DNA of 64,000 nucleotides from Hybos culiciformis (taxonomy: Eukaryota; Arthropoda; Insecta; Diptera; Hybotidae), in NCBI GenBank assembly GCA_964007475.1, contig OZ023274.1:75341303-75405302 (forward strand), in the 5' to 3' direction. The first letter of the stretch is position 1, and every line of letters starts with the position of its first letter. Below are positions 11,150 to 22,500 of this stretch, one piece after another. Made by a program: the position numbers and the translations under genes. The notes under the pieces were generated by a model. The model saw only the letters and a program-made list of their open reading frames with translations, made no database searches and was not told the DNA's origin.

Positions 11150-13728
11150 ATGAAAGTAATAAAAAATTGTCTATTATTAGTTTTGTACTGTTGCATTTGC
11201 TGCGCCAATTCAATTAAACGAATAGAATCAACTTTGAATTTAATAAAAAATGGAGAAGGGATAATTGATGTGGGTAAACATGAAAATATCTTATTAATAT
11301 TAGGTAATACAGGTGCAGGAAAATCTACATTAGTTCAACTAATGGGTGGTGATAATGACAGATTAATTTCGAAAGAGACATCAAAAGACAGTAACGAATA
11401 TGTTTTTGAAGATGTAGATAATAAAATTAGTAAAAATTCAACCTTAATATCGCAAACTATTTATCCGGAACTTTTCTTTGACAGCATAACAAAGTCAGCT
11501 TATTACGATTGTCCGGGATTTAGTGACACAAGAAATTCGTCAATTGCCATTGCTTCAAGTTTTTTTTACTCATAAAGTAATTTACTCAGCAAAGACGATT
11601 AAGATTATTTTTGTTGTGAATCATTCATCTGTTCAAGAAGGTGTTGATCGTAGTGATTTTTTAACATTATTAAAACATGCTGCAACATGATTTAAAAATT
11701 TTACAAATTTCAAAAATTCTGTATCTATTGTGGTTTCAAAAGTTGATAATTCTTATGTTAAAAAACATAATGACTTTATTTTAGTTTCTGACGAGAAAAT
11801 AATTGAAAATATAGCACGATTTTTTGACCAAGCGAAAATATCATTAAATGATGTTTTAAAAATAGAAAAAAAAATGTCTAAAAGAAATATTTTGGAAAAT
11901 GCAATAAACCTAATTGATATATTTCTCACTAAAGAAAATAACACCTTTTCGAAAATCGGAATATTCAGACGTCCTGAAGAGGATGGTCAAATAAGCAAAA
12001 TAAAGTCAATTCAAGAAAGAAAAATTAAATTGCAAGAACTATTTACAAAGAACATGAACTTTTCGTCTATAACAAATAAAGATTTCGGTTTACAATATCG
12101 GTAGAATCTAGTAACGATATAAACGATATTGTCAAAGAAATTAATAATAAAATAGAAAAATGTATAAAGAACTTGTCGAATGAAGTTTACGAAGTCTATA
12201 TCAAACACGAAAAAGAATTTAAAGAAATGGAATACACGAAAGCCAAATTTGAAACAGGTTTCGATAATATCACATTCATGCTAAAAGAAATTTATTCTGT
12301 AACTAGTCCGAAGGAAATATTAAGCTGTTTTAACCTTATTCTTGAACAAAATCTTCAATTAGAATTATCTAAATCTGTTTATTCAACGCTTATCCAGTTT
12401 GAAAATTTTTTAAAATTTTTACAAAAAGTTAGTTCAAAGCAGCTTAAAATCGACACTGGAATTATCGTACGAGCCTTCGATAAAACCATTAAATACATGT
12501 GTGATTCCATTCGTACATATGGATTTCTTACCGGATTTAATTCAAAGCTTTCCGATTGGAGTGTCCAAAAAGATTTGAATAAATTTAATATTAAAGTTTT
12601 AGAAACCAACTTGCAGAAAATGCAAGAAGAAAATGAAGTGATTAAAGGAAAAGATTTGAAAGAGTTTATACTTCAAATTTATTCGAAGAAATTAGAAATG
12701 GGAAATCTATTCCTGGATTTGATAATATCAAAGATTCCGAATTGAATTCACATAAGATCACAGTTCTCCTTCTTATCTTGAATAAATCCCTGAGGCCAAA
12801 ATTTCAATTAATTTGTGAAAATAATAATAAATTAGTTGCGAAAGGAGATATGTTAAAAATAAGTCAAATTGTGAACAGAACAATTTGTACAGATAATGTG
12901 CGAATAATAGAAGTATATAGTTTAAATAAATTATTTTTTGATCAAGATGTCGTTATAGTGGGGAAAAACATTACATTTTTGGTAGCTTCAAAAATTTGGG
13001 AAGTAATCGGCATAAGGCACATAAAATTGATTGGTGAGAGTAGGAAAGCTTTAATTAAAAGAAAAAGCATCGAACGGTGCGAACGGAGTGGGTGGTAATT
13101 TTGAAGGCTTTCCTGGCGCGAATGGTGCTGATGGTAAACGGGGACTTGGAGGACACTTCGGTGGTGCTTTTTTAGGTCTACATGACGTAATCAAAAATGG
13201 ACAAAACTTGAATATTTTTTCTATAGGTGGTAATGGAGGTATTGGACAAGATGGAGGCGATGGAGGTAATGGAGAAAATGATAAGGACGGAAACTGGGTT
13301 GTAGCGAGTAGCAGCCATGATTTTTTTTTTTGATTAAAACTGAGATACGAAAACAGGAAGATGGAATTGGAGGTGCAGGTGGAAATAGGTGGTGTTGGGG
13401 GGACGAGTGGAAATCAGTGTGTCGGTAATTTTCCAAATAAAAAAGTGTAATTAATGAATGTTATAAATTTAACTTTATTAATTTTAAAGGTATTTTTATG
13501 AATGACGACGGATCTATTCAGTGCAATCAAATTAAGTCAAATGAAGGAAGCATTGGAAGTCCTGGAATAATATCTGTCGTTGACATACAAGAAGAAGAAG
13601 TTAAAATTACGAATAAAATTAATTTTTTAAAAAAGTTCAAAAATTTTGTAAGATTTAACGCCAAACATAGTATTTTCAAAAGAGAGTTGTTGAGTTTTTT
13701 AGATGTATTAAACTCGACTAAGTATTAA
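11150..13728 (+). pseudogene. degenerate secreted P-loop GTPase with glycine-rich tail, copy 1
   Basis: The start gives a signal peptide (MKVIKNCLLLVLYCCICCAN), then a Walker A/G1 loop GNTGAGKST at residues 52-60, a G3-like DCPGFSDT at about 120-127, and a G4-like SKVD in the next frame near 11742. A helical middle region follows, then a region ending in a Gly-rich collagen-like tail (13088-13420, repeats such as GGNGGIGQDGGDGG) and a final 76-codon frame (13498-13728). The reading frame is broken many times. An 8-T run near 11560-11567 where the other copy has 7 shifts the frame; a TGA at 11688 replaces a Leu codon of the other copy; one T is lost near 12092; and further shifts lie near 12690, 13070 and 13390. 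Some breaks sit in homopolymers and could be assembly errors, but the TGA is a substitution. Conserved G motifs place the N-terminus near the TRAFAC/AIG1-type GTPases; the exact family is unrecognised. No introns are visible. A second copy lies inverted at 44.8-47.4 kb. Confidence 0.75.
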
Positions 13729-14217
13729 AAATTATGTTTTATCATCAAATTACATACAATTGTAATTTTATTCAGAAGAAAATATGTGTTCAATATACAT
13801 TTGTAATTTGTGAATATTTATATATTTAATACTTTTATGTTACTAATCATTTATCCTAATTATTTATGTTCTTAAAAAAGGTTGCATACAAATAATGTAG
13901 AAAATCCGAGTAGTTACAGAACAAAATAAAATAAATTTTAGAGTTAATATGATTGTGGATTTGCTTCTGAATTTGGATTGAAATTTCTGTCAAATTGTCC
14001 TTTTCTCCAATTGAATTAATTGTTCGTGCTTTTTTATATCAGATACCGGTTGTGTGATAGTAACAAAAATGATAGGATTAAGTATCATTAAGGTTTTAAT
14101 TTGTCAGCAATTTAGTGGAGAAAAGAAAAAAGATTTTATTTCTAAAATTTTGTGATTTTAAAAATTTTCATACTGCAAATTGCAAAATATTTTAATTCCG
14201 TTCTAAAATTGATGAAA
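13729..14217. other. gene-free spacer
   Basis: AT-rich sequence between the GTPase pseudogene and the hAT relic. Nothing recognisable apart from a possible 3' flank of the pseudogene. Confidence 0.6.
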
Positions 14218-14500
14218 CGTGAAAGTAGGGATTGCAAATTTTGACGAAAATAAAAAATCGGAATTCGGAATGAAATATTTTCGGAATTCGGTCAAATTCC
14301 GAAATTTTTTTTAATTTTTTTTATGTCTATACAAATAATAAAAATAACTTATTTGATATAATTCATTGTTATTTATTGCATAAAAAATACTTTTTTTAAA
14401 AATAAAAATGGAACATTCTGTAAAATTATACCAAATTCAATTATTACATAACAATAATAGTTAAAACTATATTATTTAAAATGAAATATAAACATAAAAT

Positions 14501-14780
14501 CTTTGAATGGCGATCAAAGGAGTATAAGTCAATTTTTTACAAAAACGAAATACATACATTATTTCTTTGAAGGGCGATCATAGGAAAATAAGTAAATTTT
14601 TTACAAAAACCAAATATATACATTATTAAATAATACATATATATACATTATTAAATAATGTATATATTAGGTTTTTGTAAAAAATTGACTTATTTTCCTA
14701 TGATCGCCCTTCAAAGAAATAATGTATGTATTTCGTTTTTGTAAAAAATTGACTTATACTCCTTTGATCGCCCTTCAAAG
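14501..14780. mobile_element. palindromic insert with internally duplicated arms
   Basis: A near-perfect inverted repeat of 280 bases centred at about 14640. Each arm of about 140 bases is itself two tandem copies of a unit of about 65 bases (starting ctttgaatggcgatcaaagg and ctttgaagggcgatcatagg, each running to attttttacaaaaac and acatta). The core is an AT-rich TATATA loop. It lies inside the hAT relic, so it is either a nested foldback/MITE insertion or a structure generated within the element. No target duplication was identified. Confidence 0.75.
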
Positions 14781-14839
14781 AAATTATTGTACAGAAACAT
14801 TCTAATTTGGCATATCATTTAATAATAAAAAATATAAAT

Positions 14840-15049
14840 TTATTGTTTTATTTGCCTAAAATATGTTTCGAGGAAGCAGATATCATTTAAAACTGCGTCT
14901 CCGAGTCTCGAACGTACTTTTGTACAAAAGTTACCTGCAATTGAGAAGGCTCGCTCAGACTCCACGCTCGATGGCGGAATCAAAATCAAAAATGAGTAGG
15001 CGGACTCTAATATTTTGCCACGAAAGCCGTTCTCTTCAAAGAATTTCAA
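14840..15049 (-). pseudogene. hAT transposase C-terminal fragment
   Basis: This 69-codon frame contains the hAT dimerisation signature: a proline-serine turn followed by SSVESERAFS, then RSRLG and a terminal hydrophobic FLETYF. Full hAT transposases are roughly 500-700 residues, so this is only the last tenth or so. It lies on the minus strand of the element at 14226-15249, whose borders and target duplication support the assignment. The upstream coding part is missing or degraded, and a palindromic element sits just downstream of it (14501-14780). Non-functional. Confidence 0.85.
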
Positions 15050-15257
15050 TTCAGATTTAATTTTTATAGAATTAGAATGTAGAACATTAATATGTACAGA
15101 AACGAAAACACTATTTAAAAGTTGGAGAGAGCACGAAAAATTAAATTTTAATTTCGGAATTCGCTGGGAAATTTTCGGGATTCGAAACTATATTTATGAA
15201 AACTAATTCCGGAATTCTCGAATTTCGAATTTCGAATATGCAATCCCTACGTGAAAG

Positions 15258-18200
15258 ACATCTTTTTGAAGAAATTTTTTATAATATGGAAACTGCGGTG
15301 GTAATTTCAAGTTCAAGAAGTCGAATTTATATTTTACGCTTTTTAGTTTTCATATTTTTTGTTTTTTTTTTTTAATTTTGGTTTTCAGACTTTGCTTGAA
15401 TAATCAATCCGTTCATTCTGTTCCGTTTCTTGGAAATTAAATGTTTTACATTGAGATACAAACCCTTACAAAACCGATAAACTAATACAATGTAATATTT
15501 TCATTCAAAACACTTAGAAAATGTAATAAATCTTTCTACTTTTTTGACTCTCAACCGATTTTGTCAAAAAAAAACAAAAAATTATGTAGGTTTTTTCATC
15601 TAATTTGTTAAAATAAATTTATGCAAATGGTAACTATTTAGAAAATTAATTACAAATGAATAAACATCAAGTTTTAGAAATATTATAATTTTAATTTGAA
15701 AAAAAAAATTTTTTTTTTTAGTTTTTGTAAGAAAAAGTACAGCAGACAAAACTGTAGGCAAAAATACCAGTTGTAATAAATCATAAAGAAAAAAAAATAT
15801 GTAATGACATAGTTTTCAACAAAAATTAACAAAAAAAAAAGTATAACATAACAAAAAAAAAAAAGAAAAGAAAACAAAATAATAATGTTAAATTTCTTTC
15901 GTGATAGAAAAATATTATTAATATAATATGAATTGCATTATTGAAAAAAAAAAATTGAAAAATAGGGATGAAAATTTAAAATATGATTTATACAGTAAAA
16001 GCATTATTAAAAAAAGAGTAGTCATGATTTGAAAACTGACCCTTTTTTTTCCACGGTGGAATCACAAGAGATTTATATGTAAATCTAAGTCTAAGAGTAT
16101 TTTTTATAGGTATGATTATAACGAATTGTTTGGTTCGAACAAATCGTCTAAAAAAAAACCCGAAATTATTTATATTGATTATGTCATCAATGTCATATAA
16201 CTAGAAGAATCAACAACATAACGACTCAACTGCAACATCTAAAACTGTATTAAAGTATAGCTTTATGCATTTTTTTTTTGTATTTAATAATTTTTTTTCT
16301 TCGCGGCCAAATAAATTGTAACCTTACCATATTTGATATTTAAAACGAGGCAAAAATTATTACACTAGTTAGTTTGATTCAAAAAATTTTTTTTGTTTTT
16401 AACCAAAGAGTTAACAAGGTAATGTTAAAAAGTTTAATAATAGAGATATTTTCTTTTTTTAAAATATAATATAAAAAAGGTTAAATATTTTTTTAAAAAA
16501 TAAAAACAAAATTCCAAAAAGAATATCTTACAAAATGTATTAGAAAGTATAAAGGTAATTTTAACGAAAATGTTTGTTCTAAAATTTATTTCACCGAAAC
16601 TTAAGCTACTAACATTCAGAACTGATTTTCCTTTAAATATTTCAAAAGCTTATAAATTATAGTGATAAATGATAATAAATTATAGTGCTAAATGATAAAC
16701 GCTTGAAGTAAGTTAAACCTAAAATAAAACAAAAAAAATGTTGATATTGAAAGGTACATGTACAACATAACTTCAATGAAATATGAGATCTTGATGGGAG
16801 GAATATTTGCTAAAAATTTAGAACTAATTGAACTATTTAAGTGATAAAAATATATTTGAACACTACAAATTATTGTGTTCAAATTAAAAAATAATATGAA
16901 AATTGTTTGTTGTTTTCATCTGTACCTAAAATGTAAAGGTAAAAGATAAAATCCAAATAATTAAGGATATAATATTGAAAATATAGTTATAAGTTAAAAA
17001 GATCTTTCATTTGATTTCATAAAATTAATGGAAGGCACAATCTTCAATTAGTGTTGATTTATTTCTAATAGAAATTATTTAGAAAAAAATAAGATTTATG
17101 TTAACACATTTTCTATGCTATTGACTTGTTAAATAAACCTAGCTGATCGTTTTTTTTTAAGGATCTTAATTACATTTTTTACCTAAATTTATTATATATA
17201 ATTTATCATCTAAAAGAATTGTTAGTTTGAATTGTAGCGCGTGTCCAGTATATGCAGCAGCTTCTAATTTTTTTAATTGTATTGAGCTAAGAAATTGTAG
17301 TTTGTTTGACTTTATTTGTTATGATTATATGTTATGACCCTTTAAATCAAAAAGATCATTGATATAAAGAAAACAGGGGTTCAGTAGATTAAGAAATTTG
17401 TAATAGAAAAAATTTACTTTGCATTACAGATCTATTGCCGCCAATCTGAGCTGATGTGTATAGGACGATTAGATTTAGATCTTTGCGTAACAAAAACATT
17501 TTATGACCTTACTGTGAGAAAAAAATTTGCTAATTAATCCCTTTAATTTCCAAAATAACTTAAACTTCTCAAGAGTGCCAGTTTTTATCGTTTTTTTATT
17601 TAAAAACACCAATACTTCAAAGCAACATTGTTTTTAGTTTATTGTGGTTGATGTATTATTTTTAAGAAGGTAAAAAAAGAGAGTAACAAAGAAAATATAA
17701 TGATTTTTTTTTGTATAATCTTTTTAATTTTTACATAGCTGTAGAAATTGCAGGTAAGTAAAATAACAGGAGAGTGATTATTCAACTGAAGTCTACCTGT
17801 TACGAATTCTTTAGAAAAAAATCCAACAAATAGTTAGTCTTATTTTAAAGCCCGGCTAGTCAACACACAATTTGTGAGTTTAATCCATAATCATAAGAGT
17901 TTCTTTTTTTTTCAAGTATATCAACTTTTATATGATTTTTATTCTTTATATTAATAATTTTAATTGGATAATGATTTTAATTGGATTTATTTATTACAGA
18001 AAGGATAATAACATTTCCTTTTCTAGTTTGCCTTTTTAACGAATGAATCGTGACTTTTTGTGATGTCAGTGTAGAATTTTACCATCATTGTGTAAAAGAA
18101 TAGTATCTAAAGAAAAATAAAATTTGCAAATAAATATTACATAGACTACAAAGCAATATTAAAAATTTTCTAATTTCCTAACTTTAAGTATATACTAAGT

Positions 18201-21200
18201 ATATTGAAATTACAAGTTATATAAAGTGACACAGGGATTAAATCACCACCATTCACTTGTTCTATGTTAAATTTCTTAAAACAATACCATAACGCTCAAC
18301 CTTTCTTCAGTGCAAATATTCTGATACAAATAATTAAAGTTTAGAGCCTAAGTGACTTACCTTAAATTTAATAAATATTCTATAACTATAACAAAATTTC
18401 ACGGAACAGGTTGGTTTTTGATGTAAAATATTTTTTGATTTTTAAAACTCAAACAAAAAAAAACCTAAAGCATATTTCTGGAATCAATGGTGTTTCTTAA
18501 AATTAACCTGACTTCAAATTTTTAATTAAGTATTAGAATCAGAATGAGAATTTAGCGCCAGAATTTCACAGCACAATATCACTAGTATTTTAATGTAAAT
18601 CAGAATATTACTTGCTATTTTTTTCTAGTCGAACTTGCACTTGCAGTTTAAATAAGAAATCTAAAAATCAAACTTGTTATTATAACTAAATAATTATTTT
18701 CGAATAATGATTTAAAATTAAAAACTATTTCGACTCGACATAAAATCTTGAAATTGAAATAACTAATTTTCTTTGTAACATCTCATCTTTGTAAACATAT
18801 GTGCGTGATTAACTACATAATTAATGAATTGAAAATCTTTTACATTTTAAAATTTTATTACTTTTAAAGATAATTTGTTTGATTTTTAGCTTCAATTTCT
18901 GCAATGAAGTTCCCATGGATTTAAATTTTTTTTTTAACCATTTTTTTTTTTTTTTTGAAGATTTATCATCGTCCAACAAAAGAAAAATTATTATTTAATT
19001 AAAATCATAAAATTTTAATTCTCACAATAATAAAAATAAATAGGAAAATAAAGTTCATATTTTATGTAGAGAAATCTATTAAATTAATCGAAATTCAGAT
19101 GATTTTTGATTTATGCTTTATGAAGTTAAACATTAATCTAATCTACCGACTTAGTTTTTCTCTCATTGTGTTTTAAAATATTAATTGTAAAGACAATTCA
19201 CAGCATCGGCTGAAAATGGTGTTTTCATTATTACAAACATTTTAGATTTCATTATTGAAATAATTTTATTTAACAAAATGAAACCAAAAGAACTTTTTAT
19301 GTCTTAAACTAAATTTCATCGTTAGAAAAGAATTAATAGGTATTCTTGCAAAAGTTTGGCAAATAACTGATATTGCCTTTTTTAACTTAAATTGGTCTTT
19401 TTTCCAGAAGTTTGTCAAATAAAAGTAACAACAATAATTTTTCCATATGTAAAGTTTCTTTGATGAAATAGATTATCGATACCTCTAAGATAGATTTCAC
19501 TTCACTTACTATATGATATAGATAATTTTATAGTCGTGCTTTGAAAATTATTCGTCAACATTAAAGAATAATAAATGTTATAAAAACGATATTTAAAGTA
19601 AAAATAGAAAAATATTATAAATTTCATTCTATGATGAAATTATTTTTAATTTAACATTTGTTTTGTAAAAGAAAAAAGTTAAATTTGCTATTCTGGTATT
19701 TTTCCAGTCCTTTTCTTATCTTAAAGTTCAGAACAGACTTAAATAAAATCATTGTTTTGACTCTATGCTGAGCAATAAATTCATATGTCATATTGTAAAT
19801 ATCTAAAAGGATTTTAAATCGATTTTAATTTTTAAATTAAAGTAGAGATTTTTTTTGACATTTGCTTCGAATTATTGAGAAAAACAAAAGACTTCAATCT
19901 CAACAAGCCAGAAACTTTTAAGTTCAGTATGCTATGTGCCTTCATATGGAATGGATGTGGTTAAGAAAAATTGCCCTTGTTATTAACAAAATATTGATTT
20001 ATTAAAAAAAGAAAATATTTTGTATAAAATAAAAATTGTAGCTAATGCAAAAGATGAGATTGGAATATTGTGTTGTATACTTTTTATATACTATAAACTA
20101 ATATGATTTAAAATATTATAAAGAAAACATCTCTCTCTTTAAAATATTTTTTTATCGAGATTTTTCTATATTTTAGTAGTTTTTTTTAGACTATAAACAA
20201 AATATCGTAAAGACATAAAAATATGAAGGCTAAATTACAATTTTCATATTACAATGTTGGGATTTGGTTTAATTTTTAATTAAATATGAAAATTGCAGAC
20301 GTTGACGGTATTTTTTATATGTTTAAAAGCTTTTATTTATTTTTTAAAACCATTTATTTAAATTGCTATTTTTAACGGCGTAGTAAATTCTAGATAAAAA
20401 TTATATAAAAAATATAATTAATCAGTTGTGAAAAAAAAAATTAAATCAAAATATTTCATCATTAACTTCATACAAATTGATTTGAACTTAAAGACCTTTT
20501 TTCATTCAAGCAAAAATCTAAATGTTATATTCCGCTTCTGGGGATAATGAGATAAAAATCTCTATTTAGTTTTTTTTTTTTATCTAATGAATTATTATTT
20601 CACAGTTCATGAATGAAAATTGTTTTGTTGGAAAAACACACCTCTAATTACATAGTGGAGTAATGAAAAACTATCTGAGTAAATGAATAATAACTGGGGA
20701 ACTAGGCGTGGGTGCTTAGGAAAATTTTTAATGATTTTAATAATAAAAAAAATATTTTAGCGAATAGAAAAAATTACTTATATGGATATATTTTTTAAAT
20801 ATTATTATATTATGTACAGATAGAAATATTCAGTTAGTTTCAAATTAACAGAAAAAAAAATTGGTTTTATGATTTTTATGCTTTTTAGTATTATTAACAT
20901 TTAAATTGAAATCAGTTAAACGGGTATAATTTGTATACTTATTGTAATAATAGGTATAATTGGATTGTTAGATTGGAAAATTGTTTTTATATAAACAGAT
21001 TGGTTTTTCTAAAAAATAAGAACAACTTTCACAAAAGTTTAACATTTTAATAATAAAGTCTTTAAGAAAATTTCTAATCAAAAAGCTTCTTTTAATTTGT
21101 TTTAAGGTTTAATTTAATTCATTTAAACTTAATTGTTCTAATTTATTTGTTTATTTTAAGTCTCTCAAAAAATTACTAAAATGTATGATAATCTATGACA

Positions 21201-22500
21201 AAGAATTATAACTTTCTTTAAACATTTGAAATTTTAAATGAAATATAAATTTTCGCATAGCGGAATAATATAAAAAATTGCATACAATTTTCTATAAATC
21301 CTGTAATGAAACATTTTATTTGAATCTTTTAAATTATCAGAAGAATTATATTTTTTTTTGTAATTTATCAATCATAATATTTCCATTACTATTTACGGAG
21401 TAATTGCTTTGATATATATGTATCTTTTTTATTTATTTTAAAAATATTACATAATTACATTTTAATTTGTAATTTATTAGATTGAAATATTTATAATTGA
21501 TCCTCCTCATGGAAAAATGCAATTATTTTAATGTTTTTTCTGATATATGCATGTATGAAGAAATTAAAAATTGCAAATACAAAAAAAAAATGTCTAATTG
21601 ACAATTTAACTATTTTAGTTGAATGAATAGTAATAATAGTTAATTAGATTTTGTAATGAAGAATATTGTGTAGGCATTTAAAATGTAATATTATCTATAA
21701 GATTTGGATTTCAATATTTTTTACAAAATTTAACTTTGAGGAGCCAACAATTCAGAATTTAGTTAATATATAATGTAATTCGTCGTTCAACAATTTGTAA
21801 ATTGTAACTAAACTTTGGATTTTACATTAAGGAATTAATTTCTGTTGTGACGAATTTTTATTCATTATTGATTAATTCAGTTCTTTCACAATCATGTAAA
21901 ATTCTTATTCAATGTGCAAAAAAAATATTATGTTTCCAGAAGTCACTTCATTGATCGATGTTCAAAGTCTTATTGAAAATTAAATATTATGATTGAATAT
22001 AATTGAGTTTTTGAAGCCCTCACTCAAATTTCAATACATTATAGGAATTCAGTAGCGTATTAATGTGTAAAAGTTAACAAGTTAAAGAAATTGTTATAAT
22101 TATATATATAATAATGTTCATATAATAATATATAATAATATTCCTAAATTAGATAGAGAACAAATCTTTGTAAGCCTAACTATAAAACATTTTCTATTGC
22201 TATGTTTAACATTTTTTCGATTTGAACTTTATTACAGGAAGTTTAGTAGGAATAATAGTAGGTTCACTTACAACATGATTTAATATTTTCAGTTATTACA
22301 ATAATAAATAAAAGTTTATTATGTAGTAAGCAATACATCGATAATTATGTAACATAATTAAATTTGATTTTTAATTTTAATTTTACAACATGAAATCTAT
22401 ATTAAAAAAAAAACAAATGCAAATTTTTTCTCTACAAAATAGGTGGGCACATAGAATATGAAGCTGGAGCAATAAATCATAATGGTTTTATGAAAATAGG
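15258..22500. other. gene-free desert, part 1
   Basis: No gene recognised. Short islands between about 17095 and 19310 (for example caatacttcaaagcaac at about 17610 and a ctcacaataataaaaat stretch at about 19020) recur in the same order between about 36.7 and 39.9 kb, suggesting an old duplication or shared repeat. Otherwise the sequence is A/T homopolymer-rich with no conserved frame. Confidence 0.5.

Larger units (their letters stand above)
14218..15257. mobile_element. hAT-superfamily DNA transposon relic with 8-bp target duplication
   Basis: The element itself spans 14226-15249 (1,024 bases). It begins tagggattgca and ends tgcaatcccta, an 11-base terminal inverted repeat, and is flanked by an exact 8-base direct repeat cgtgaaag (14218-14225 and 15250-15257). 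That is the target-duplication length of hAT elements. The internal minus-strand frame at 14840-15049 gives PPSSVESERAFSIAG followed by a conserved RSRLGD-type stretch, the hAT C-terminal dimerisation region. Only this part of the transposase remains, so the copy cannot move itself. The subterminal sequence repeats gaattc-rich words (ttcggaattcggaat and similar). A palindromic element sits inside it at 14501-14780. Confidence 0.88.

Noticed and set aside
11150..13728. Explaining the GTPase frame breaks as introns
   Set aside because: Breaks are single-base differences from the paralogue, with continuous homology across them and no GT-AG pairs.
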